This document shows positions 55,969-63,907 of a DNA stretch of 64,000 nucleotides, in pieces; position 1 is the stretch's first letter, and each line of letters starts with the position of its first letter. Location: positions 41,024 to 105,023 of the forward strand of contig JBFWUW010000015.1 of assembly GCA_050247075.1 (NCBI GenBank). The letters run 5' to 3'. Source of the DNA: JBFWUW01 sp050247075. GTDB taxonomy: Bacteria > Planctomycetota > Planctomycetia > Pirellulales > JBFWUW01. The notes under the pieces are model-generated. The model did not search any database, was not told the DNA's origin, and saw only the letters and a list, made by a program, of their open reading frames with translations. The position numbers and the translations under genes are program-made.

Positions 55969-56335
55969 GGATTGTTCCTTGGATGGAAGTTGGGGGAAGT
56001 TGCTAGTTGTCAGTTGTCAGTTCGTAGGAGGTGTTTCCGACGCCGCGGTTTGTAGGAGGCGTTTCCAACGCCGATGGCACCGGGTTACACGCACCCATCG
56101 GCATTGGAAAATCATCCCGCTGCTGTTGGCCATCAGCACTCAGCTCTTGGTTGTTGGTGGAGGATGGGACGGGCGCAATAAAAAAAAGAGCCCGCCAGCG
56201 GACCAGTCGTGGTCCAGCCGCGGGCTCCGCGCGATACCTGGTTTGGCAGGCTCCGCAAGATACCGGTGTTGGTTTTCAGTTTTCAGTTTTCAGTTTTCAG
56301 TCATTCGCCACTCGACACTCGACACTCCCCATTCC
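55969..56335. other. 367-base gap: R3 ends and terminator
   Basis: R3-type ends at about 56023-56107 (TAGGAGGTGTTTCCGACGCC, TAGGAGGCGTTTCCAACGCC, CCCATCGGCATTGGAAAA). The terminator at 56180-56227 and a TTTTCAGTTTTCAG simple repeat (56275-56301) make up the rest. No gene. Confidence 0.75.
56180..56227 (-). terminator. Rho-independent terminator downstream of the 60-residue gene
   Basis: On the minus strand GAGCCCGCGG pairs with CCGCTGGCGGGCTC (outer arms GAGCCCGC/GCGGGCTC, inner TGGACCA/TGGTCC), followed by eight T. It lies 108 bases after the 60-residue gene and 210 bases before the protease start. Confidence 0.8.
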
Positions 56336-56518
56336 CTATTTCTCCACCTTTTCGACTTTTCTCCGCACGCTTTGGATCGTGCCGTCTTGGACTTGCAGCT
56401 CCAGGCTGACAGAGCCGAAGAACCCGCGGCGAAGGGCCTGGGCCAGCAAATCGCTCCAGGCTCTTTCGACCTGGGCCAATTTGGCGCGGCTGCCGGCGGT
56501 TGCTTCAGGTGTCGTCAT
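56336..56518 (-). CDS. 60-residue protein, DUF2292-like
   Basis: The protein has a helical N-terminus (AKLAQVERAWSDLLAQALRRG) and a beta C-terminus, FFGSVSLELQVQDGTIQSV, that looks like the DUF2292 pattern GSVxLxIQDGxVVQIER. Ends RRKVEKVEK. It is the first gene after the promoter and is separated from the capsid genes by a terminator, so it may be an early regulator. Function unknown. Confidence 0.6.
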   Translation of the reverse strand: MTTPEATAGSRAKLAQVERAWSDLLAQALRRGFFGSVSLELQVQDGTIQSVRRKVEKVEK

Positions 56519-56527
56519 GGTCTTTGA

Positions 56528-56556
56528 AAGATAGTGAACATCTGTATTGTTGTCAA
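56528..56556 (-). promoter_or_regulatory. Consensus-like sigma70 promoter of the particle locus
   Basis: On the minus strand TTGACA (56556-56551) and TATCTT (56533-56528) are separated by exactly 17 bases, in the most AT-rich stretch of this part of the window. TATTGACAACAATA around the -35 box is an inverted repeat (operator candidate). The predicted transcription start is within a few bases of the ATG at 56518, so the transcript may be leaderless. Confidence 0.7.
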
Positions 56557-56883
56557 TACATATTTTTGACTATTTTTTATTTCTCTTTGAAGTGGGCGTA
56601 GGCGATTGCCCTGACGCTTGAAAACCTAGAAGAGTCCTGCCCCGGAGGAGCCTTCTAGGAACCGCAAGGCAATGGGACAGCCGCATTGTCGCGTTTCGCT
56701 CCGCGAAACGGCGCCGGTCGCGAGAGAAAAGGGCGGATACGGCTGGCACGGCCTTACCAACAGAAACCGGCGCATCGGTTCTTGAAAGACAGTGCGCTGT
56801 CGCGCCCTCTACCCGCCGCCTTTTCGCGGAGCGAAAAGCGACGTTGACGAAGGCGGCCCGCCCATTTCCGCCTGTTGCCTCCC
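56557..56883. repeat. AT-rich tract and R1 element copy c
   Basis: After the AT-rich tract (56557-56590) an R1 copy spans 56688-56832 (GTCGCGTTTCGCTCCGCGAA ... TTTTCGCGGAGCGAAAAGCG). No gene. Confidence 0.8.
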
Positions 56884-57447
56884 TCACTTGCCGCGGGGCT
56901 TGCTGGCTGGCCGCTTTGCCGTCGATGGCTTAACTTTCGGCTTCTTGGCGGACTTGGCCTTCTTTGCCGGCTTGCCCGACGCCGCTGCTTTCTTGCGGCT
57001 TCCCTTGATGGCGGTTTCGTAAAAGGCGATGAACTTCTTGGCGGTGGCCTTGCGGAGGGTGTCGCCGATCACGTCGAGCGCCAGGTCTTCCAGCTTTTTG
57101 AAGCGGATGCAGCATTTGCCCATGTCCAGTTTTTTGCCGGTCTTGGCCCAGGCCCGTTGAAAGGCACCGGCCCGCTCGTCGCCGTACTCCGACATCATGT
57201 ACAGTGACATGTAGTTTTTTTGTGAGGCCAACGCCGCAAACGGCAGCGGCTGCCGGGGATCGCAATGGTAGCCGGCCGGGTAGAGGCGGTGCGGCACGTA
57301 GTACCCGATCATGCCGTACTGCATGCCTTCCTCAAAGCCGCTATCTAGATTCCTCAAGATCACCTTCCGCACGGCTTGCAACGCGGCCCTGCGGTCTTCC
57401 GGCAGTTCGGCCAGGTACTGTGCGACGGTCGTGGCTTTGCTTTGCAT
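56884..57447 (-). CDS. DUF1801 (YdhG-like) protein with a histone-like basic tail
   Basis: This 187-residue protein has a DUF1801 domain: QYLAELPEDRRAALQAVRKVI, GFEEGMQYGMIGYYVPHRLYP, PLPFAALASQKNYMSLYMMSEY and DMGKCCIRFKKLEDLALDVIGD. After residue about 150 it becomes a Lys/Ala/Pro-rich tail (AKKAKSAKKPKVKP...), unlike most members, which end after the domain. The tail could bind nucleic acid. ATG 57447 lies just inside a 57467-57485 R4 end remnant. Confidence 0.85.
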   Translation of the reverse strand: MQSKATTVAQYLAELPEDRRAALQAVRKVILRNLDSGFEEGMQYGMIGYYVPHRLYPAGYHCDPRQPLPFAALASQKNYMSLYMMSEYGDERAGAFQRAWAKTGKKLDMGKCCIRFKKLEDLALDVIGDTLRKATAKKFIAFYETAIKGSRKKAAASGKPAKKAKSAKKPKVKPSTAKRPASKPRGK

Positions 57448-57518
57448 GGCGCGGTTTCCAATATCGGTAGGGTGGGACAAGCGGAGGTAGACGATTGCAA
57501 ATACGGCGGTGAGAGTAC

Positions 57519-57575
57519 GCTGAAAGCGTTTTACAACCCAGCCCAGGGCCGCGAGCGCAGCGAGCGCACCCTGGG
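57519..57575. repeat. R7 (REP) palindrome, left of transposase
   Basis: The sequence CCCAGGGCCGCGAGCGCAGCGAGCGCACCCTGGG forms a near-perfect hairpin, preceded by GCGTTTTACAACCCAG. It has inverted relatives at 58151-58214 and 61142-61204. It ends 66 bases after the transposase stop. Confidence 0.85.
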
Positions 57576-57640
57576 AAACTTGGCCCCCAACTGAATTCCT
57601 ACCCCGAAGGGGTTGCACAACTGGCATTGGCAATTTGGCA

Positions 57641-58096
57641 TCAATCCCACGCATATCGCTCATCGAGATCAACGCCATACTTCTTGCACAACCTTCGGAA
57701 CTCATCCTGAAAACTCTCGCTCCGATGATGTTCGACTTGGTGGGCAATATAGGTATTGAGGTTCTCAACATGTCCCGGGCTAATCGAAAAGGCTCCGTAT
57801 CCGGCTTGCCACTGAAAAGCACCCAACCGCGGTTGCTCACGCTTTATCCACTTGGAAGACTCTCGCTTCAATTCACGAATCAATCTGGCAACCTCGATCG
57901 TTTTTCCGAATCGGCATAAGACATGGACATGGTCTTCAACGCCACCGACGATGATCGCCGGACAATCGAGGTTCTGGCAGATGCCGGCCAGATAGGCATG
58001 CACTCGCTGGCGGAAGCCCTCGTCGATCAAGAAGCGCTTGCGTTCCTTGGTCGAATATACGATGTGAACAAAAATCCGCGTTAGAGACTGAGACAT
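57641..58096 (-). CDS. REP-associated tyrosine transposase (IS200/IS605-like Y1 family)
   Basis: This 151-residue HUH-type transposase has GVEDHVHVLCRF (His-x-His metal site) and the catalytic-tyrosine helix VENLNTYIAHQVEHH. The N-terminus SLTRIFVHIVYSTKERKRFL is typical. It is flanked on both sides by the same REP hairpin in inverted orientation (57519-57575 and 58151-58214), the usual arrangement for RAYT genes that act on REP sequences. No frameshift is visible, so it may be active. Confidence 0.88.
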   Translation of the reverse strand: MSQSLTRIFVHIVYSTKERKRFLIDEGFRQRVHAYLAGICQNLDCPAIIVGGVEDHVHVLCRFGKTIEVARLIRELKRESSKWIKREQPRLGAFQWQAGYGAFSISPGHVENLNTYIAHQVEHHRSESFQDEFRRLCKKYGVDLDERYAWD

Positions 58097-58150
58097 GGAA
58101 TGCCTATCCTGTTAAACCCTTTCAGGGTTTTTAAGCAATTCGTGACTCTT

Positions 58151-58214
58151 GACCCAGGGTGCGCTCGCTGCGCTTGCGACCCTGGGCTGGGTTGTAAAAC
58201 GCCTTCGGCGTAGA
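58151..58214. repeat. R7 (REP) palindrome, right of transposase
   Basis: CCCAGGGTGCGCTCGCTGCGCTTGCGACCCTGGG followed by GGTTGTAAAACGCCTTCGGC is inverted relative to the copy left of the transposase. The inner hairpin AAACCCTTTCAGGGTTT (58113-58129) lies between it and the start codon. Confidence 0.85.
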
Positions 58215-58353
58215 ACGAAGACCATGTATCTGGAAGACGGACAATCGTTCAATGTCTGGGCGCGAAGGGCGATCATTCACCCGTTCCGCGCTGTATGTTA
58301 GCATGAACGAATTGCGGCAGACCACCTAACCCGCTTCGCCAGGAGATTAACCC

Positions 58354-59388
58354 ATGACCGACCGCGCACGACCTTGTCCCGATTGCAACCACGATGCCGA
58401 TGCCGTCCATCGCCGCGAGTTTCTCAAAATCGCCGGCGTAGCCGCCGCTGCCGCCGGCACCTGGCCCGGCCTGTCGCGGGCGGAAGATGCCAAGTCGCCT
58501 GCCGCCGAGACGGCCGTCAAGCTGCTGTACGACTCGCTCAACGAGGCCCAAAAGAAAGAAGTCTGCTACGAGTGGGACTTTCAAGACCCCAAGCGCGGCC
58601 ATTTGCGGACGCGGATCTCCAACAACTGGCACATTAACGACCGCGTGATCGACAGCGATTTTTACACCAACGACCAGAAGCGGATCATCCGCGACATTTT
58701 TGAGGGGATCTACCACCCCGACTGGCACGCCCGGCTCGACCAGCAGCTAAAGGACGACGCCGGCGGTTACGGCAAGAGCCAAAACATTGCCATCTTTGGC
58801 CAGCCCGGCAGCGACAAGTTTGAGTTTGTGATGACCGGCCGCCACATGACGATTCGCTGTGACGGCAACACCACCGAGAACGTCTGCTTTGGCGGACCCA
58901 TATTCTATGGGCACGCGGCCCGCGGCTTCGACGAGGCCCCCGACCATCCCGGAAATGTGTATTGGCCGCAAGCGCTGCAAGCCAACCAGGTCTTTTCCAT
59001 GCTCGACGGCAAGCAGCGGGCAGCGGCGCTCGTCGCCAATCTGCCGGAAGAGAACGCCGTTGGCTTCCGTACCGATGTCCGGCCGGGCATTCCCCTGTCG
59101 GAATTGTCGGCCGACCAAATGGGCCAGGTCGAAAAGACGTTGGCGATGCTGGTAGAGCCTTACCGTCAAAGCGACCGTGACGAAGTCGCCGCCTGCCTGA
59201 AAGCCCAAGGCGGGCTGGAACAATGCTCGCTGGCCTTCTACAAGGAAGGCGACCTGGGCAACGATAGCGTGTGGGATTGCTGGCGGCTGGAAGGCCCGTC
59301 GTTCGTCTGGTACTTCCGCGGCGAACCGCACGTGCATGTGTGGGTGAATATCGCCTCCGACAGCCAGGTGAAGATCAACCCGGCCTAA
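58354..59388 (+). CDS. DUF3500 family Tat-exported protein
   Basis: This 344-residue protein has a twin-arginine leader (HRREFLKIAGVAAAAAGTWPG). It is a typical DUF3500 protein: KKEVCYEWDF, NWHINDRVIDSDFYTNDQ, NIAIFGQPGSDKFEFVMTGRHMTIRC and EPHVHVWVNI with conserved His. No partner is adjacent. AGGAGATTAACCC precedes the ATG. The function of the family is unknown; enrichment in Planctomycetota suggests a role in exported metabolism. Confidence 0.88.
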   Translation: MTDRARPCPDCNHDADAVHRREFLKIAGVAAAAAGTWPGLSRAEDAKSPAAETAVKLLYDSLNEAQKKEVCYEWDFQDPKRGHLRTRISNNWHINDRVIDSDFYTNDQKRIIRDIFEGIYHPDWHARLDQQLKDDAGGYGKSQNIAIFGQPGSDKFEFVMTGRHMTIRCDGNTTENVCFGGPIFYGHAARGFDEAPDHPGNVYWPQALQANQVFSMLDGKQRAAALVANLPEENAVGFRTDVRPGIPLSELSADQMGQVEKTLAMLVEPYRQSDRDEVAACLKAQGGLEQCSLAFYKEGDLGNDSVWDCWRLEGPSFVWYFRGEPHVHVWVNIASDSQVKINPA

Positions 59389-59475
59389 CGCACCCGCGCA
59401 ACCGTTACATTCGGCATGGGCCATCGCGGTTTTCGTGGCTTTTTTGCCACGCCGCGGGTTGCGACGTACATATTT

Positions 59476-59513
59476 CCCAGCGGGCCGCGGTTGCGCGGCC
59501 GGCTGGGTTTTTT
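59476..59513 (+). terminator. Rho-independent terminator downstream of DUF3500 gene
   Basis: CCCAGCGGGCCGCG (59476-59489) pairs with CGCGGCCGGCTGGG (59494-59507) over 14 bases with one mismatch and a four-base loop, followed by TTTTTT. It is 88 bases after the DUF3500 stop and 22 bases before the PilZ-like start. Confidence 0.8.
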
Positions 59514-59535
59514 CGTTTCTCCCTCGAGCCACGCC

Positions 59536-59886
59536 ATGCACGACGCTACCCGCGACGATACGGAATTCTTCTCGATGGTCCACCGGCTTTCCGCGCCGGC
59601 GCTGCCGCAAGAGCGGATGCACGACCGTCACGCCTACCAGCGAATCCAGCGGGTGGCGCCGGTGTTTGGCGGACGGATGCCCGACAAGGCGGCCTTTCGC
59701 GAAGTGCGCTGCTTTGACCTGTCCGCGACCGGCTTTAGCTATCTGACGCTGACGCCGCCCGAAAGCGACGAACTGGTGGTTGCCCTGGGGACGCCCCCCC
59801 ACCTGACGCATTTCAAGGCCAGCGTGGTCCACGAGACAACCTACCAACTGGTCGGCTGCCGGTTTGTCGACCGCGTGCCAGGGTAA
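59536..59886 (+). CDS. PilZ-like domain protein
   Basis: This 116-residue protein has RHAYQRIQRV and, 30 residues later, FDLSATGFSYL, matching the RxxxR and (D/N)xSxxG signature of PilZ domains that bind cyclic-di-GMP. It is a single-domain receptor and may answer to the HD-GYP phosphodiesterase near 8.6-9.8 kb. The arginine motif is a little irregular, so the binding call is tentative. Confidence 0.72.
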   Translation: MHDATRDDTEFFSMVHRLSAPALPQERMHDRHAYQRIQRVAPVFGGRMPDKAAFREVRCFDLSATGFSYLTLTPPESDELVVALGTPPHLTHFKASVVHETTYQLVGCRFVDRVPG

Positions 59887-59940
59887 CGGCGCTGTTGGGT
59901 CTTGACCCGCGGATCCGGTAGCGAAACGATCAATCAACCA

Positions 59941-60092
59941 GGCCGTGGAAAGGGGTGGCTGGGTCAGAAGCGAAGCGCATGGCCCAGCGAGGTTGATGTT
60001 CCAACCGGGTTGTCCGGGGGCGGCTTCAATAGGGTTCTCTGGTTGGAATGCAACTCCGCTGGGCCTTCCCGGTGGTCAGACGCCAGCCACCC
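59941..60092. repeat. R6 element, second copy
   Basis: It begins GGGGTGGCTGGGTCAGAAGC and ends CCAGCCACCC, with an interior of GAAGCGNATGGCCCAGCG, GTTGATGT and GGGCCTTCCCGGTGGTCAG like the copy at 24640-24794. Confidence 0.85.
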
Positions 60093-60126
60093 TTCTCGTC
60101 GGATCGCGTTCCATACCGCGATACGG

Positions 60127-60987
60127 CTACAGCCGTTCGTAGGGCAATTTGAACAATTCGTCCATCAGCGACAGGTCGCCCGTGTCAAAACCGCGGCGGA
60201 ACCAGCGGACGCGCTGGGCCGAGGTGCCGTGGGTGAAGGAGTCTGGCCGGACGTAACCCTGGCCTTGCTGTTGCAGTTTGTCGTCGCCAATGGCATTGGC
60301 GGCGGTGAGGGCTTCCTCCAAATCGCCCGGCTCCAAGAATCCCTTGGCCTGTTGGGCATGGTGTGCCCACACGCCGGCCAAAAAGTCGGCCTGCAATTCC
60401 AACCGCACCGAAGATTCGTTCTTGGGCGCGCCCATCCGTCCGCGCAGGTCTTCCACCTGGTCCATGATACCCAGTGTGTTCTGCACATGGTGGCCGACTT
60501 CGTGGGCAATCACGTAGGCGGCGGCAAAATCGCCGGGCGCCTTGAATTTGCTGCGCAGTTCGTCGAAGAACGACAGGTCAAGGTAAACCTGCTGGTCGCC
60601 GGGACAATAGAAGGGGCCGACCGCCGAACCGGCGATGCCGCAGCGGGACTGCACCTGTCCGGTGAACAGCACCAGCGTCGGCTCGGGGTATTCGCGGCGC
60701 AAGTGCCGGCGGAACAATTCCTTCCAGACATCCTCGGTATCGGCCAGCACCACGCTGACAAACTGCTTGGCTTCGTCGTCTTGGCCTTCATCGGGCCCCG
60801 CCTGTTGGGCCTGCCCGCCCCCTTGCTGCTGCACTTGTTGCAGCACCGCCAGCGGGTTGCCCCCCGCCAGATAGACGACCAGCATCAGCAACAGCATGCC
60901 CACGCCCCCTCCCACGGCCATGCGGCCAACGGGCCGGCCGCGACGATCCTCCACGTTGTCACTTTCCCGACGGCCAGCCCATTTCAT
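60127..60987 (-). CDS. Neutral zinc metallopeptidase (YpfJ-like)
   Basis: This 286-residue protein has an N-terminal membrane anchor (MAVGGGVGMLLLMLVVYLAGG), a Gln-rich linker, the zinc motif IAHEVGHHVQ, and the conserved QSRCGIAGSAVGPFYCPGD and LELQADFLAGVW segments of the YpfJ/Zn_peptidase family. The catalytic domain is exposed, probably outside the membrane. C-terminal DSFTHGTSAQRVRWFRRGFD is typical. No operon partner is visible. Confidence 0.9.
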   Translation of the reverse strand: MKWAGRRESDNVEDRRGRPVGRMAVGGGVGMLLLMLVVYLAGGNPLAVLQQVQQQGGGQAQQAGPDEGQDDEAKQFVSVVLADTEDVWKELFRRHLRREYPEPTLVLFTGQVQSRCGIAGSAVGPFYCPGDQQVYLDLSFFDELRSKFKAPGDFAAAYVIAHEVGHHVQNTLGIMDQVEDLRGRMGAPKNESSVRLELQADFLAGVWAHHAQQAKGFLEPGDLEEALTAANAIGDDKLQQQGQGYVRPDSFTHGTSAQRVRWFRRGFDTGDLSLMDELFKLPYERL

Positions 60988-61690
60988 GACGAACCTCGCG
61001 GATTGCCGATTGCCACCTGCTCAAAGCCTGGCCACGCCCAGTCCGCTGTCACCGTGGAATTCCCCTGCATCGTACTCTTCGCCCGACGAAAGTGCCAGAT
61101 TGGGGAAATGGGGGCCAGGTATTTTGGAGATAACGCGGGAGCACTACGCCGAAGGCGTTCTACAACCAAACCCAGGGTCGCGAGCGAAGCTAGCGCAACC
61201 TGGGTACGGATGCACGATTCACCGTTGTATACCCCGAGGGACGTCGAATCAGTTAGTGTCGCTTTTCGCTCCGCGAAAAGGCGTCGGGCGGAAGGCGGGA
61301 CAGCACATTAACTTTCGAGATCGATCTGGCGGTTCTCGTTAGCAAGGCCACCCTGCCCGTGTCGCTCGATTTCTCTCGCCGCCGGCGCCGTTTCGCGGAG
61401 CGAAACGCGACGATGGCCGCCACTAATTCGGCCGTAGCCAGGATGTGAAACGCCGCCGGCGAAGTGTGCGTGTCGTCGGTCCGCTTCGATGCGTGATCTT
61501 CCCATGTCTGAAACGGGGCGCCGCGGACGGGGCAAGATTCCAAGCGGCCCCTGCCGCACGTTTGTAAGGCACGGATAATATTTTATAATTTTGAACATTT
61601 TTATACTTGCAATAGATACAAACGTACACTAGGATGCGTTCCGTGGCGAGGGTTGGCGACTGATGGCCAAACGAAAGAGGGAGGCGGCGG
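60988..61690. other. 703-base intergenic region with R7 and R1 elements
   Basis: An R7 REP copy lies at 61142-61204 (CGAAGGCGTTCTACAACC then CCCAGGGTCGCGAGCG) and an inverted R1 copy at 61258-61413. An AT-rich stretch at 61570-61620 (TAATATTTTATAATTTTGAA) with TTGCAA-17-TAGGAT could be a promoter for the following plus-strand genes. No gene. Confidence 0.7.
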
Positions 61691-61996
61691 ATGCGAATGA
61701 TGGAGACCATGCTGGCCTGGCCGGTGTGGCGGCTGGCGGAAGCCGCGCCCGACCTGGGCAACCTGACCGCCACGGCCATCTTGGGCTGGTACGCCTGGCA
61801 TACGGCCAGCCGCACGCTGCCCGCACTGGTGGCCGAGTTTAGGGCGGAACTGGCCGCCGCGCGGCAAGCCTGCCGCGAAGAGCGGGCGGTGTTCTTCGAG
61901 GCGCTCTTGCAAGAACGCGAGCAGCGCCACGGCGACCGCCTGGCACTCATCGCGGCACTGCGCGAGTCGGCGGCATTGCGGACGAAATCGCCGTAG
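61691..61996 (+). CDS. Small membrane protein with coiled-coil
   Basis: This 101-residue protein has a probable membrane segment (LGNLTATAILGWYAWHTAS) followed by a charged coiled-coil (EFRAELAAARQACREERAVFFEALLQEREQRHGDRL). GGGAGGCGGCGG precedes the ATG. The layout resembles small phage membrane proteins (holin/spanin-like), but there is no similarity strong enough to name one. Confidence 0.6.
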   Translation: MRMMETMLAWPVWRLAEAAPDLGNLTATAILGWYAWHTASRTLPALVAEFRAELAAARQACREERAVFFEALLQEREQRHGDRLALIAALRESAALRTKSP

Positions 61997-62004
61997 CAAC
62001 ATGG

Positions 62005-62110
62005 CTCCCTCTCCCGGTACTCCGGGAGAGGGTTGGGGAGAGGGGAATCGCCCAAGGATCGTCCACGCGATAGCCCTCACCCCGGCCCTCTCCCACAGGG
62101 AGAGGGAGAA
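62005..62110. repeat. R2 element (inverted)
   Basis: CCCTCTCCCGGTACTCCGG to CCGGCCCTCTCCCACAGGGA, the inverted form of the 46648, 50944 and 55013 copies, with no R3 ends. Confidence 0.85.
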
Positions 62111-62181
62111 GAACATCGCGCACACATCAAGCCGGCAAGGCAGAAGATTTGCCGGCTACACAACCTCTGGGAGAACAAACA

Positions 62182-62625
62182 ATGACGGTTGAATTTCCTC
62201 GTTGGAACAAGATTCGAGAGTTGTTGGCTCTGCTGGCCGGATTGCGAGAGATTCGCGATCCGCTGGTCTCCGAGCCGGGCTTGCGGCAATCGCTGGAACT
62301 GTTGCTGCGGCTGGCCGAAATGGTCGGAGTCGATCCGGCTTGGACCGCCAGGCTGCGGCGGATTCTGGCCGAGCCAGGCATCTTCGCCATCGTGCTGGCT
62401 ATCGTTCAGTACGCGCTGGGCACGCCGGCGGAGCGGACCACCGATGACACCATCCGCATGGCCGCCGCCAACGGCGCGGTCGAACTGCACGCCGCCGACT
62501 TCGCCGATTGGCTGCCGCTAGTCATTCAATTGATCCATCTGCTGCGCGAACTGCGGGGGTTCTCCCAACCGAGTCTCTTCCCGCACGGAACACCAACTCC
62601 CGCTCCCCTATCGGGTCGCGGCTAA
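62182..62625 (+). CDS. Unknown helical protein
   Basis: This 147-residue helical protein (IRELLALLAGLREIRDPLVSE, LRQSLELLLRLAEMVG, LRRILAEPGIFAIVLAIVQYALG, DFADWLPLVIQLIHLLRELRGF) has at least one helix of near membrane hydrophobicity. It follows the small membrane protein and precedes the S8 peptidase. I do not recognise the family. Confidence 0.6.
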   Translation: MTVEFPRWNKIRELLALLAGLREIRDPLVSEPGLRQSLELLLRLAEMVGVDPAWTARLRRILAEPGIFAIVLAIVQYALGTPAERTTDDTIRMAAANGAVELHAADFADWLPLVIQLIHLLRELRGFSQPSLFPHGTPTPAPLSGRG

Positions 62626-62689
62626 ACGGCCTCAATCCTTCCCACGTCTTTTTTCTCATCCTTCATCCTTCCGCCTTCATCCTTTCCCC

Positions 62690-63670
62690 ATGCCTTACTC
62701 TATCCCGCCGTTCCGTGTCGAAGCCCGCTTCTTGTCGTTGTCGGAAACGATCGACTGGAGCTTGAACCTGTACCGCGTTCCCCAGGCCTGGAAGCAGTCG
62801 CGGGGCCGCGGCGTGAAGGTGGCCGTGCTGGATACCGGCATCGATGCGGACCACCCCGACTTGGGCGATGCCATTGAGGCGGCCCGCGATTTCACCGCCA
62901 GCCGCGGCGGGCCGATCGACCGCAACGGGCACGGTACGCATGTGGCCGGCACGATTGCCGCCCGGCAAAACGATGTGGGCGTGGTGGGTGTGGCCCCCGA
63001 CTGCCGGCTGATCGTGGCCAAGGTGCTGGGGGACGACGGCAGCGGCAGCGACGCGGCGATCGCCCGCGGCATTGGCTGGGCGGTGGAGAGCGGGGCCGAC
63101 ATTCTCTCCATGAGCTTTGGCAGCCGGCAGCCCAGCACGGCCATTTATCGGGCTTTGCAACAAGCGGTGGACCAGGGGCGGTTCGTAATCTGCGCGGCGG
63201 GCAACGACGGCCGGCCCAACAGCGTGAACTACCCGGCGCGGCTGCCAATGGCCGTGGCGGTGTCGGCGGTGGACCGCAACGGGCAAATCTCGCCCTTCAG
63301 CAGCCGTGGGCCAGAGGTAGACATTGCCGCGCCGGGGCAAGACATCGTTTCGACCTGGTTGAACGGCAGCTACGCCAAGCTCAGCGGCACCAGCATGGCC
63401 GCGCCGTTTGTCAGCGGCGTGGTCGCGCTGACGCTGGCCAAGCATCGCCACAGCGGCGGCAAGACTCCCTTCCGCACGCAAACCGACCTGCTGGAACACC
63501 TCCGCCGCACCGCCACCGACGCCGGTCCCGGCGGCCAAGACCCCAACTACGGCTACGGCCTCATCAACCCCGCCAGCATGCTGGAAACCGCCGAAGCACC
63601 ACCGCCGCCGCCGGTGGAGACGCCAGGCGTGTGGGTCTTTATTCCGGGAGGAAGGGTGGGGAAAGGCTAA
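62690..63670 (+). CDS. Subtilisin-like S8 serine peptidase, no leader
   Basis: This 326-residue protein has a complete catalytic triad: Asp48 (VAVLDTGIDADHPDLGD), His81 (NGHGTHVAGTIAA), Ser235 (SGTSMAAPFVSGV), with the oxyanion Asn in CAAGNDG. No signal or propeptide is visible, unlike most secreted subtilases, so it is probably cytoplasmic. The C-terminus is Pro-rich (EAPPPPPVETPGVWVFIPGG). Its role may be protein turnover or maturation. Confidence 0.9.
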   Translation: MPYSIPPFRVEARFLSLSETIDWSLNLYRVPQAWKQSRGRGVKVAVLDTGIDADHPDLGDAIEAARDFTASRGGPIDRNGHGTHVAGTIAARQNDVGVVGVAPDCRLIVAKVLGDDGSGSDAAIARGIGWAVESGADILSMSFGSRQPSTAIYRALQQAVDQGRFVICAAGNDGRPNSVNYPARLPMAVAVSAVDRNGQISPFSSRGPEVDIAAPGQDIVSTWLNGSYAKLSGTSMAAPFVSGVVALTLAKHRHSGGKTPFRTQTDLLEHLRRTATDAGPGGQDPNYGYGLINPASMLETAEAPPPPPVETPGVWVFIPGGRVGKG

Positions 63671-63699
63671 AGGCGAAAGGCGAAAGGCTGTGGGCCGGA

Positions 63700-63870
63700 A
63701 GCTGTAGGAGGCGTTTCCAGCGCCGATGGCGTGCTCCCACTCCCGGTACTCCGGGAGAGGGTTGGGGAGTGGGGAAACGCCCAAAGATCGCCCAGGCGAG
63801 TACCCTCACCCCGGCCCTCAGCCAAAGGGAGAAGGAGAACGCCAACGGCGCTGGAAACGCCTCCTACAAA
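63700..63870. repeat. Composite R3-R2-R3 element, inverted core
   Basis: An R3 left end (63702-63729; TAGGAGGCGTTTCCAGCGCC), an R2 core in inverted form (63732-63840) and an R3 right end (63841-63868; GCCAACGGCGCTGGAAACG). No gene. Confidence 0.85.
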
Positions 63871-63907
63871 CGGCAAACTGGACACCGAACACCGAAAACT
63901 ACCCCCC

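Noticed and set aside
59902..61311. A 469-codon plus-strand open frame
   Set aside because: It runs antisense through the well-supported zinc metallopeptidase and R6/R7 repeats; no domain.
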